Shown here: positions 22,173-32,008 of the stretch, piece by piece
How the letters are laid out: every line of letters starts with the position of its first letter
How positions within the stretch are numbered: the first letter of the stretch is position 1
DNA from: Sepioteuthis lessoniana
Taxonomy: Eukaryota; Mollusca; Cephalopoda; Myopsida; Loliginidae
Assembly: GCA_963585895.1 (NCBI GenBank)
Contig: OY757921.1
Location: forward strand, 82,305,732 to 82,369,731
DNA length: 64,000 nucleotides
Direction of reading: 5' to 3'
Notes under the pieces: model-generated
What the model was told of the DNA's origin: nothing
The model's database searches: none
Seen by the model: only the letters and a program-made list of their open reading frames with translations
Program-made: the position numbers and the translations under genes

Positions 22173-22748
22173 GTTTGGTTTGGTTTGTTGGTTTTATGGC
22201 ATATCAACCTTTGTAGGTTATTTAATGCCAAATCCATTTTTATGTAAATAATCTGTTCTATTTAAAACAATTCAGTTTAGCATAAGTACACAGTTTAATT
22301 GTCAAAAACATTTCCATTTCAAACTATTCAAGCAGTTATATGTAACAATTCAGTTAAGTGTAAATACAGTTTTAATGTCAAAAAACAGTTCTATTTGAAA
22401 TAATTCAGTTAAGCATAAGCATGCAGTTTAAATGTAAGTACGGTTTAATTGTAAAAAACATTTTTATTTCAAGCTATTCAGTTTACTCAAACAATTCATT
22501 TTAGCATAAGTATGCTGTTAGTTCTATTTAACCCATAGATAGGGCCCTATCAGGTGCTACCACTCCGGGCCAGAGTGGACCAGGGAGCAATGGCTATAAA
22601 GGGGTACTCCGCATTCACCAAAGCTCTAGCACTGCTGGAACCTCACCATCAGATTGTTTAGTGTCATATCAGGACACTCGTTAGGGGGGGTCTTACCCCT
22701 CTGCAGAGGTGCAGTCAGCGTATTCTACAGCCCCAGATGACTGGGCAA
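22173..22748 (-). mobile_element. D retroposon, full length, perfect 12-bp TSD
   Basis: TSD 'tgttctgtaaag' at 22161-22172 and 22749-22760. On the plus strand it reads from the complement of the 3' tail ('gtttggtttggtttgttgg') through about 300 bp of short tandem units ('acaattcagtttagcataag'). It then passes 'cccatagatagggccctatc' to the 5' end 'ccccagatgactgggcaa'. The TSD length and constant tail indicate retrotransposition, not cut-and-paste. Confidence 0.9.
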
Positions 22749-22760
22749 TGTTCTGTAAAG

Positions 22761-23125
22761 GAACAGAAAATGTTTATACATTTTATACAAGTTTGTTCTA
22801 ATTATTTTTGTTATCAGCTGTATGTTTTTTTGTTTTTATTTTGCGCATGTCTATGTGTGTGCATATATTCTTTAATCTTTAGCTTCCGCATTTTTGTATA
22901 TATCAGCAATATGTATATAGTGGTAATAAAAGTGTGGTTATATAAGTGTTATATATCTCTCCTGAAATTGAGTTAACGCATTTTCTTCTCAAAGAGTTTA
23001 TGGTATCATAAGGAAGTTTACACATAAGCAAGTGATTAAAAATGAATTATCAACAAGAAAACCCAATCAATGTATGCTGACACATTTAGCAAATTACATA
23101 TAGGCCAAGAGGTCACTGGATTTTA
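22761..23125. other. No recognisable feature
   Basis: AT-rich sequence. The 79-codon frame starting at 22737 begins inside the D element and is hydrophobic by composition only. Confidence 0.4.
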
Positions 23126-23159
23126 TATATATATATATATATATACATATATATAATGA

Positions 23160-23262
23160 AAGTAGAAAAACAGAATAATCCAAATTAGATGAATTTATGG
23201 TGATGTAAAGCCAATGTTAAATGTTTCAGTTTCAATAACCTTCATCAAGACTTTGATTTCAT
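23160..23262. mobile_element. Half copy of foldback FB5
   Basis: It matches one arm of the foldback at 53727-53988: 'atgtttcagtttcaataacc' plus 'ttcatcaagacttt'. The opposite arm is missing. It lies between two TA-rich tracts. Confidence 0.55.
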
Positions 23263-23321
23263 ATATATATAGCGTACATTGCACATGTGTGTTGCAGTTA
23301 ATTATATATATAACATGAAAT

Positions 23322-23500
23322 TAATGATCTATGTGGCATAATGGTTATTATCATTAGGAAACAGAGTTCAAATCCTGGATGAGGTTGTTTGCATTTCACT
23401 TCACTCAAATTGACTATAGGTAAAACAGTAGGATTCGACAATCGAGCCTTTGTAGGCAACTGGTCTAAGAGGAGTAAAAAATCTGAATTTAAAAACTGAG
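23322..23500 (+). mobile_element. SINE-B, old and internally deleted
   Basis: Landmarks are 'tgtggcataatggttattat', 'agttcaaatcctggatgagg', 'ctataggtaaaacagtagg' and 'aggcaactggtctaagagga'. Confidence 0.65.
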
Positions 23501-23707
23501 GAGGGTTGTTCAGAATATCTCTAGCACATAGGTAGATGATTCTTCTTTTATCAACTTACCCAAAAAGAATGCTTGATTCTACACAGGCCTTCATTACTAT
23601 AAACAATTCACCTGTGCAGGTAGTCCAATGGCTGACATATTTAACTAAACTGGTTAGCCCTTATGTGTCAAGATCAACAAGTGGGTTTATTTTATATATA
23701 TATATAT

Positions 23708-23945
23708 CATCATATCGTGCTGGCAGCACGGATATCCCTGACCCTCTCTCGCCACTCCTCCCAATCGTTCATCGCCCTAGGTAGGTCTTCAGGACAACAA
23801 CCTGTATCCTCACTTAGCTGCTGAATGTATGTTCGAGCTGGTCATCCTGCTTTTGCGCGGCCATGTGTGGAGATCCATAAGAGTACATCTCTTATGAGTT
23901 CATCTCTGCTTCTCCAGCAGTGTCCTGCATGTCTGGTTCGTCAAA
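23708..23945 (-). mobile_element. 5'-truncated LINE 3' end
   Basis: From 'catcatatcgtgctggcagc' to 'tgcatgtctggttcgtcaaa', complementary to the LINE codons from 'RRTRHAGHC' to the tail. It follows a (TA)n tract and directly precedes a plus-strand SINE-A. Confidence 0.9.
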
Positions 23946-23952
23946 GACAATT

Positions 23953-24197
23953 TATTGGCCTTGTCGGTAGGGTGTTTACCAATGGCCTGGAGAACCAGGG
24001 TTCAATCCCAGGTCAAGTCATACCAAAGACTCAAAAAATGGTACTTGATGCCACCTTGCTTAACACTCAGCATTATAAGGTAAGGATCAAGGGTAAAGTG
24101 GAGCAATTCAGGGAAAAGAGTAACTCTCTCCCCAACACTTACTTGTGGCTAATGAAAAGGGAGCCTTCAGGTCACCCTCGCCTATGGTCGCCAACTT

Positions 24198-24198
<1 letters not shown>
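23953..24198 (+). mobile_element. SINE-A
   Basis: Head 'attggccttgtcggtagggt', B-box 'gggttcaatcccaggtca', tail 'atggtcgccaactttatata' continuing into a (TA)n tract at 24199-24222. The 148-codon open frame (23825-24271) spanning LINE, SINE and TA repeat is a chance fusion. Confidence 0.85.
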
Positions 24199-24222
<24 letters not shown>

Positions 24223-24229
<7 letters not shown>

Positions 24230-25289
24230 CACACACATATATTTATATATGTAACAATAGAAGGAATGTAAACAAGAAAAGTTTTTGCATAAAAAAAGTG
24301 CTTGATGCTATGGCAGAGCAGATATAAAGCCAAAAAAAAATATACATGCATTAAAATTATGGAAGACATAACAGACACTGGAATTCTGTGGCTTTAAGTT
24401 TACACAGTCATTATACAAAAATGACTGCTTTGGATGATATTTTAATACTACTCATGTAATGTACTATATTCACAGTCTGTTAGGAACATTATGTGAAGCC
24501 CATAAGACATTTCCATCAGTTGATTGCGCAAACCACATGAAAGTTAAAGTATTGAACTTATAGTGTCCATAATTTTTTAGGTTATATATGTGGATGTGTG
24601 CATGTATGATACAAAGTATATGTGACTTCATTTCTCTGTAAATTTTGTCATGTTAATTCAAACAGATATATAGAATTAACAATTGAATTCTGTTCAAATT
24701 TGACGAATATCATCATGGTAAAATTAACTTGGTAGTACTAAGTTTGGCAGAATTCACAGATACTTCAATCTGATCCAAGGCAGACATATCAATCTTGACA
24801 TGTTTCACAGGCACAATGCATGTGTGAGCATATAACCCAATTATCATAAAAGTGCATGTTTGAATATGATATACATCACTGGGCAGGCAGTTTTGGTTGT
24901 TTGATGTATGTGCAGTCTCTGTATCGTATCAAATAAAATTATACACAAAAATTATGCACATGTTTAATTTGATTCTATTAAGAATCATGTGTGTGGGAAA
25001 AGAAAGAATCAGATTTGTAACACTTTCTTTCATGACACAAGTCTTTTATCAACATCTCTTTGCGATCATTCTAGCAGGATAAAAGCAGTAATGAAAGATA
25101 AAATCAAGCTTTAATGTTAGATCTTTAGTCACATGACTTTCAATCAAGTTAAATCAGTTAACATCTCTTGCTAACCTGTCTCTTGGTTAATGCGATTTTC
25201 TTATTTTACTTTTATTTCAGTTAGTTCAATTAGCCCATAAGGTCACACTCAGTAAATAAGAGGAATGTTTTGTTTAAAAAGAAAAAGAC
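24223..25289. other. No recognisable gene
   Basis: AT-rich sequence with no assigned repeat. ORFs here are short and without motif. Confidence 0.4.
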
Positions 25290-26016
25290 AAAATATTTGT
25301 TTTTCAGAAATTCTTTTCCATTAAATGTACCCTCTGCATTAAATCAATGCAAAAATTATTTCAATCTCGCAAAATTTGTTTGGAGGCTCTTCCAAATGGC
25401 AGCGAAATAAGCAAAGTGCTACAGGCTTGAACAGAAGTTGGCCATTTAATTTTTTGTTGGCTGAAAAGTGCAAACCATGTGAAATTGACAGAAGAATGTG
25501 TTGCATGTACAGAGAAGCATGTTTTATAATTTAAAAAAAAAAGCTTTTAAAATGGGTTAAACATGGGTTTTCTACTTTGAGCCTTAGTCAAAAAGAAAGT
25601 CTATGGAGTAGAAGTAAATAAAGTAAAGTTGGCAACCATAGTTGAGGGCGACCCAAAGGCTCCTTTTTCAACACTGAGGTGATGGAGAGGGCGCTACTCC
25701 TTGCCCCAAATTTCTCCACTTTACCCTTGATACATACCTTATAATGCTGAGTGTTAATCAAGGAAGTATCAAGTACTATTTTTTTAAGTCTTTGGAATGA
25801 CTCGACCTGGGATTGAACCCTGGTCTCCTGGGCCATTGGCGAATACTCTACCCACAAGACAATGAGCGAATGGCAAAGAAAAAGTTGTAGCAGCCAATGA
25901 AGAGGATCATGCTGACAGTCTTCTGGGTCAATATTGATTTCAATGAAAAGGTGCCAGGGTAAACAGTGCTTTCTGTTGCCAACTTCTAAAGAAAAATTCA
26001 ACTTATTTAATAAATG
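25290..26016 (+). mobile_element. Decayed mariner-type transposon (K2), interrupted by SINE-A
   Basis: It parallels K1 at 17615 in order: 'attatttcaatctcgcaaaa', 'tggccatttaattttttgtt', 'aaaccatgtgaaattgacag', 'gatcatgctgacagtcttct', 'ggtaaacagtgctttctgtt', ending 'tatttaataaatgacac'. The left terminal repeat is eroded. SINE-A occupies 25617-25868. Confidence 0.7.
25617..25868 (-). mobile_element. SINE-A nested in mariner K2
   Basis: Tail complement 'aagtaaagttggcaaccat', B-box complement 'gggattgaaccctgg', head complement 'caagacaatgagcg'. The mariner sequence continues on both sides. Confidence 0.85.
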
Positions 26017-26665
26017 ACACTTGTACATTGTTCTACATGTTTGTACATACAACTATTATGTATTTCTAACTAGGATCAGAGTGTAGCATCTGTTTGGTCC
26101 TAGCTCTTCAAAGTTAGATTTTCTGACCAAGAATCTAAACTATTAACAACTTGTGTGTATGTACAACTGTTTTGCTTTTCTACTAAGGATCAGTGTAGAA
26201 CCCATATCCAATCTTTAGCTTGTATGAGAAAAAAGCAAGGACAAAAAGCTTAAGGATATATTATTAAATAGATAAGAAGCACAGCATGTGACACTATAAA
26301 ATTACTGTTTGTGTGGAGTTCTTGCTATCGGTATGTAGACGGCTAGCAAAATTCCCTAAACTAAACCAAAACAGTTCAGTTTTCAGGCTTGACATGATTT
26401 TCCCTGTTTCTTCCTGGTGGATTCTCTCAAGCAGACTTTCTTGCACTCCAACTCCTTAGCATATCTCTGACTACACCTGTATATAAGCAACAGTGAATAT
26501 TTCCCTATTCTGGTCTTAGGTGACTCATAGACTGGACATAAAAATATTACCAGACTGTATGTCTCTTGGACACCCTAAAAAGTGTAACAATAAAATTGAA
26601 GTTATTTAAGTTATGACTCAGCCTTATCTGACCATCTTCACTAAGACTGGGAGAAGTGGATGAGT
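26017..26665. other. No gene; possible two-unit duplication
   Basis: Two similar segments of about 110 bp occur at 26040-26110 and 26157-26230 ('actaggatcagagtgtagc' against 'aaggatcagtgtagaaccc'). Otherwise nothing was recognised. Confidence 0.4.
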
Positions 26666-26743
26666 GGTTCACACACAAAATACATACAACCACACACACT
26701 CAACACATCCACACAGGTATTTCCAGGCCCCTTTATGGATAAA

Positions 26744-26787
<44 letters not shown>

Positions 26788-26935
26788 GATATATATATAT
26801 ATATATACACATATATTTATAATTATCTATGATTAACTTGTAACCATACATATATGTACACACACAGATATATACATACATATATACATACATACATACA
26901 TGCATGCATATACCTACACCAACTCATATATCTAT
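26666..26935. repeat. Compound CA/TA/CATA microsatellite
   Basis: (CA)n at about 26745-26775, (TA)n at about 26776-26808, and CATA-type repeats to 26910. Confidence 0.9.
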
Positions 26936-27272
26936 TGTGATATGCATATACACATTCATTTGTACACATATATACCTAACTCTATATAATACCACACAAA
27001 TGTTCCAATGTCACAATATCTACATATTTGGAAAGAAGACAGAAGAGTTTTTGGTAGTCTCTCTCTAAATGAAAATCAATTTTTCTTCATCATAGTTTAT
27101 ATAATTCTAACATTTCTTCTTAATATGTTATATCAATAAGAGTAGCATTTACAGTAAAGAAAATCCACAACCCAATCATACACCTTCAAATATCATTTAT
27201 CCATATCTATTTTGAATTCATTAAAGAGACAACTGAACATTTCAATTACCTCTGCAGCTATGTCATCTTTAA

Positions 27273-27423
27273 CCAGCTATGGGTAAATCATAGGGCAGAC
27301 TGATTTCATAAATCATGCTGAGACAACCATTCATGGAGAAAGAAAATCCTCAATTCAAACCAGTTTCACTTAAAAACTAACCTTTTGTTGCATCCTGCCT
27401 GTGGAAGAGGGGTTGGGTAAATA
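27273..27423 (+). mobile_element. SINE-B 3' half
   Basis: It starts at the core ('ccagctatgggtaaatcata') and runs to 'agaggggttgggtaaataca'. The head is absent. Confidence 0.8.
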
Positions 27424-27519
27424 CATTCAACATACGGGCCAGTCTATACAAAACCTAGTAAGTAAAAACAAGTGATCAATCCCCATGGAAGAGGCAGACT
27501 GATACCTCAAAACTTTGGT

Positions 27520-27685
27520 AAAGATATATCCCCCTGCCTTAATCAGTAAATAATAGGGATAATGGCTTCTCTAGACCTAATAAGGGCAACAGGAAAACAA
27601 CTGGGAATTCAAACCTGCTGTACTCTGCTTTAGAATTGACTTTGTGTCAAATCCTACCCATGGTGGAGGGGGTTAGGTAAATGCA
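27520..27685 (+). mobile_element. SINE-B 3' half
   Basis: Second 3' half about 100 bp downstream: 'cagtaaataatagggataat', 'gggaattcaaacctgctgta', 'ggagggggttaggtaaatgc'. Confidence 0.75.
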
Positions 27686-28309
27686 TGAATTAAATTATAC
27701 TTTTTCAACTCTATTTAAAATCATGAATTTGGAGAATAGAAGTTTATGTTGAACATTTAGAACAGTTTTGTCAGTGTATCATATTCCTCTACTATCACTA
27801 AGGGGCAATATTTTTAGAATTTCAGTTAAAGCCTGACATGTAAATGTTGAAATAAATTCTTTTATACAAAATTCCTCTTAGTCTATGGCTTTTACCATTC
27901 TTTAAAATTGCAATATTCAATAAGCTGTTATTAGTTCAACTTGATTCTCAGCATTTTGTTTCTTAAATGATATGGCTACAGTTAGATAATTTTTAAATCT
28001 TTTATACAACACTTGAAAATATTCAATAGGCTTATCTTTACCTTTCAGATGTAGAACAGCAAGATGTTCTTACAACAGACTTGGTTTCATTGCTTTGTTA
28101 GAAAATGTCTTGTGGCACTGTAAACATATTGAAAGTTGCTGGTTTCTAATAGATTCAATAAAATCCATTTTCTCATACTCAAACAAATAGCCATGTAAAT
28201 TTTTTGGGGGAGACATTTGGGGGAAAGTAAATTGATGCACAAAATACAAAAATTCAGAAGAGCACAATCATATGAAAACTGTTTTCTATCTTATATTGCA
28301 GAGATTTTC
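27686..28309. other. No recognisable feature
   Basis: AT-rich sequence without assigned repeats. Confidence 0.4.
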
Positions 28310-28560
28310 CTGGTTTTGTTTGGTTTGATTTCTTCATTTAATGGCATATCAACCTTTATAGGTAATTTAATGCCAAAACCATCATTGTAGAATGACAGTG
28401 GTCTCACTATTTAATCAACAGCTGGAGGAATAAGTGAATTTATACCTTTCCCAATAATATTAGTCCAAAGGTGAATGCAAATATCACAAATTGAGTTCAA
28501 ACTTGCTTATTATGATGTCAAAGTCCAACATGTTAGCCACTGTTGCAGGGACCCCTCCCC
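28310..28560 (-). mobile_element. SINE-C whose head is tandemly amplified
   Basis: Tail 'tttggtttgatttcttcatt', core 'ctatttaatcaacagctgg', head complement from about 28500 ('ttattatgatgtcaaagtcc', 'gttagccactgttgcaggga'). The head module is the first unit of the array that follows. Confidence 0.85.
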
Positions 28561-29000
28561 AGTGCTTACAATGATGTTACAATTCAGTATGTTGGCTTCT
28601 ACACCATGGAGACTTGCCCCACCTTGCTTATGATGATGTTGCAATTTAGCATGTTTATTACTACACCATGGGGAATCACCTCCCCACTGTTTACTACAAT
28701 GTCACAATTGTGTATACTAACCATTATGTCATAGAGACACACTTGCCTCTACCTCACTTAGTATGATGTAGTAATTCAGTATGTTAGTTAGGACACCATG
28801 GGGAATCACTTCCCCACCGCTTACAACTATGTCACAATTCAGTATGTTAGCTACTACGCACTGGAAACTCACCCCACTTCACTTACTATGACGTCACAAT
28901 TTAGCATGTTAGTTACTACACCATGAGGAATCACCTCCCCACAGCTTACTATGATGTCGCAACTCTGTATGCTAGCCACTAACCCATGGAGACTACCTCT
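28501..29000 (-). repeat. Tandem array of ~8 SINE-C head modules
   Basis: Eight units of 60-65 bp begin near 28501, 28561, 28621, 28686, 28751, 28816, 28876 and 28941. Each contains a version of 'cttactatgatgtcacaatt', 'agtatgttagc' and 'taccatgg', i.e. the reverse complement of the SINE-C tRNA-like 5' head. Units alternate between a 65-bp form ending 'ggaatcacctcccc' (third, fifth, seventh) and a 60-bp form with 'gagact' or 'gaaact'. This suggests a two-unit higher-order repeat of about 125 bp. A D element ends the array. Confidence 0.85.
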
Positions 29001-29006
29001 TATAGT

Positions 29007-29636
29007 TTGGTTTGGTTTGGTTGTTTGGGTTTTATGGCATTTCAACCTTTGTAGGTTATTTAATGCCAAATCCATTTTCATTCAAATAGTCAGTTCTATT
29101 TCAAATGATTTAATTTAGCATGAGTACAGTTTAATTGTCAAAAACAAATTTCTATTTCAAGCTATTCAGTTTATTCAAACAGTTCTAATTCAGTTTAGTA
29201 TAAGTACATATTTTGGTTACACACAGTTAAATGTCAAAACAGTTCAATATTAAACAATTCAGTTTAGTGTAAGTATAATTTCAATGTCAAAAACAGTTCC
29301 ATTTCAAACAATTCAGTTGACCATAAGCACACATTTTAAATCTAAGTACAATTAAATTGTCAAAAACATTTCTATTTCAAGCTATTCAGTTTAATCAAAC
29401 AGTTCTAATTATAACAATTCAGTTTAGCATAAGTATGCAGTTTAGTTCTATTTAACCCATAGATAGGTCCCTATCAGGTGCTACCATTTTGGGCCAGAGT
29501 GGACCTGGAAGCAATGGCAATGAAGGGGTGCACCGCATTCCCCAAAGCTCCAGCATCATTGGAACCTCATCATCAGATTTTTTAGTGTCATATCCAGGAC
29601 ACTCATTGGAGGGGGTCTTACCTCTCTGCAGAGGTG
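29007..29636 (-). mobile_element. D retroposon with TSD
   Basis: TSD 'tcttatagtt' at 28997-29006 and 29637-29646. It is 5'-truncated at the right, ending 'cctctctgcagaggtg', while the tail at the left is intact ('ggtttggtttggttgtttgg'). The internal tandem region is among the longest. Confidence 0.85.
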
Positions 29637-29773
29637 TCTTATAGTTCAAATGCCCATCAAACCATTGACTACTTTAAGATTTGTTCATAAAAAATGCTTA
29701 AGTTAATGATTATGATTTTTAAAAAATAGTAAACAAAGCTTTATTTATTTACTTGCCTATTTCTTTCACTTAG

Positions 29774-30033
29774 GGACGCACTTAGCATAATGCTTACTCT
29801 CATAGGAAATGGAATTAATGACTTGAGGTTAAATCTTGGAAGAGACAGTTTGTGTTTTACTTAGCACTAATATCCTTGGAAAAACACAGATCCATCTGTT
29901 CTCCCTCTAGCTACAAGCAAATAGAAGAGCAGACTGGGTTCTAAAGTCTTGTTTTGGCAACCAGTCTAGGAGAAAAAAATTTAAAGATTGAGCTTTTATC
30001 GCATCCTGAGTATCGTAGAAGGGTTGAATAAAT
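29774..30033 (+). mobile_element. SINE-B
   Basis: Head 'gcacttagcataatgcttac', then 'gaggttaaatcttggaagag', a changed core ('agctacaagcaaatagaaga'), and tail 'agattgagcttttatcgcat'. Confidence 0.75.
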
Positions 30034-30243
30034 ACATACTTTGATAAAACTATATAAAGATATGTTGATTTTACAAATAGAAAACATAAAACTAATCTGA
30101 CCATATCTGTTTCTCACACACATAAACAAAAAATACATCACCCACACACAAATACACTCATACATACAAAACATCCTACACACATACATACATATATATA
30201 TATATAGATTTATATTAATTTGAATTTCAAAGAATAGATGGGC

Positions 30244-30385
30244 CAAAAAGGCTGAAATAAAAAGCAATGAAGTATTGTTACTTATGAAAAAATACATAGA
30301 AGAATGAAAATAGATCACTCTTGAAAATGGAAGCAGAAATTTACTGAGCTAAGCTTAGCTTGGTAAAAAGCCAAAATATTAAAGC
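30244..30385 (+). repeat. J repeat, copy 1
   Basis: It pairs in inverted orientation with 31206-31361 at roughly 85% identity by eye: 'tacttatgaaaaaatacat', 'aaaatagatcactc', 'gagctaagcttagcttggta'. There is no ORF. Confidence 0.75.
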
Positions 30386-30529
30386 ATCCCATCAACTTAA
30401 TACATGAGCAATGATATATGAAACTGATTTGCTAACCAACTTAGGATTAGTGCTATAACTAATACTATCAGTTCTCCTTTTCTGCAAAATCAGTGACTGC
30501 AGATATGGGGTTATATGGTACTAATAGCA

Positions 30530-30950
30530 AGGAATAATCTCTGATGTAACCTGTTATAAAAGGCCAAATATGGATTGCTTTTACAAAGCAAGATAGATGG
30601 CTCCTATCATTTACTTGAGGAGAAGAAGAACTGGATTCATGCCTTTTTCAAAGGGCAGTAATTGTTGTACTCCCTACATAATGGACACACCCTCTTCTAT
30701 AAATACATGTCAATGGAGCATTGACCAGAGTTCACCAGAGTCAATCCAGACCCACGTGATGTGTTCATGTGTAATACCACTTGCATAGTGGACAATAGTC
30801 ACTACCCGACTGGACACTCAGCTTCCTATTAACTAACTACAGTCTAACCAAGTTCACTTGTATCTTGTTTCTGTTACTTGAATATATATGTTTTTCTATC
30901 TACCTTTTGGTGTTCCTGATGTCTTTCTTTTTGCCAGCATCACAACAGTA
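30530..30950 (+). repeat. Possible solo LTR
   Basis: The layout resembles an LTR: starts near 'tgatgtaacctgttataaaa', has 'tataaata' at 30700-30707, a stretch 'cactacccgactggacactc', then a poly(A)-signal-like 'cttgaatatata', and ends near 'gccagcatcacaaca'. No flanking TSD, primer-binding site or internal gag-pol was found, so this is tentative. Confidence 0.3.
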
Positions 30951-31205
30951 ATGTTACTTGAATGCAAATTATCAAAGCATGAATTTTGAACTCAGTTAGC
31001 TAAGTATATTTTGATAACCATTAAGCCACCATCACTTAACTTAGGGCTTAACATACTGGAGCGTAACATCATAGTAAGCAAGCTCAAACTCCAGTTGCAT
31101 TATGTTCCCTTTCAGACAAATACACTTGGTAGAGGTATGAACTAACTTATCCCCCCACATCAGCTATGGGTTAAATAGTACCACTGCTGTTCTTCTAAAA
31201 GAATC

Positions 31206-31361
31206 TTGGTGGGGTGCTTTATTATTTTGGCTGTTTACCAAACTAAGCTTAGCTCGGTGAATTTCTACTTCCATTTTTAAAAGTGATCTATTTTCCTTAT
31301 TCTATGTATTTTTTTCATAAGTAAAACATTTCATTGGTTTTTATTTCAGCATTTATTCATT
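31206..31361 (-). mobile_element. J repeat, copy 2, inserted in SINE-C
   Basis: Inverted relative to the copy at 30244-30385. SINE-C sequence on both sides shows that it is an insertion. A short repeated 'cttgg'/'ttgg' at the junctions may be a TSD. Confidence 0.65.
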
Positions 31362-31391
31362 TGGCATTAAATAACTCAAGAAGGTTGATAT

Positions 31392-31683
31392 CATATTTAC
31401 CAACCCCTCCACTCGGGCAGGATATGACACAAGGTCAATTTTTAAGTGGAGTTTAACAGGTTTGAATTCAGAGTTTTCCTTCTCTTAGACTAGTTGCCTC
31501 ACCAAGGCTGAAGAACCTAATCTGTCCTACTATTTACCCATAGCTGGAGGGAGAATAATTGGATTCATACCTTTCCCAAGGGTATTAGTGCTATGTGAAA
31601 TGCAATCAGTCTTGTCCAGGATTTGAACTCGTATCGTCGTGTCCAATTCCTACGACGATAACCATTACACCACGGGCACCTCC
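31392..31683 (-). mobile_element. SINE-B with 14-bp TSD, nested in a SINE-C tail
   Basis: TSD 'aagaaggttgatat' at 31378-31391 and 31684-31697; this is part of the SINE-C tail. The copy is full length and well preserved from 'accaacccctccactcgggc' to 'accattacaccacgggcacc', with several CG dinucleotides. Confidence 0.95.
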
Positions 31684-31762
31684 AAGAAGGTTGATATGAA
31701 ATTAAACAAATAAACCAAACTAAACTGCCATTTAATTATATTTTACAATTCAAAACTTTTTT

Positions 31763-32008
31763 AGCTAAGTGTTTGCCAATGGTCAAGGAGAACTGGGTTC
31801 AGTCCCAGGTTGTGTCATATCAAAGACTTTAAAAATGGTACTTGATATCTCCTTGCTTAACATTCAGCAAAATAAGGTACATATCAAAGGGTAAAGTGGA
31901 GCAATCCAGGGAAAGGAGTAGTGCCCTCCCCTACAGCTCAGTGTAGTAGCTATTGGAAATGGAGCCTTCTGGTCGCCCTTGACTACGGTTGACAACTTTA
32001 TTTATTAT
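31763..32008 (+). mobile_element. SINE-A with shortened head
   Basis: It begins inside the A-box region ('gctaagtgtttgccaatgg'). B-box 'gggttcagtcccaggttg', tail 'ggttgacaactttatttatt'. Confidence 0.8.

Larger units (their letters stand above)
31022..31722 (+). mobile_element. SINE-C interrupted twice
   Basis: The body is at 31022-31205 ('gctatgggttaaatagtacc'). The tail resumes at 31362 ('ttggcattaaataactcaag') and is cut again at 31391, then finishes at 31698-31722 ('gaaattaaacaaataaacc'). The first interruption is J copy 2; the second is a SINE-B. Confidence 0.8.

Noticed and set aside
23825-24271. 148-codon ORF
   Set aside because: It fuses an antisense LINE fragment, a SINE-A and a TA repeat by chance.
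25588-26052. 154-codon minus-strand ORF
   Set aside because: It crosses a SINE-A and a decayed mariner; no protein family resemblance of its own in this frame.
28501-29000. CRISPR-like repeat array
   Set aside because: Units are contiguous without unique spacers, derive from a SINE head, and the genome is eukaryotic.
30244-31361. One transposon with 140-bp terminal inverted repeats
   Set aside because: The right repeat lies inside a SINE-C that continues beyond it, so two separate J insertions explain the data better.
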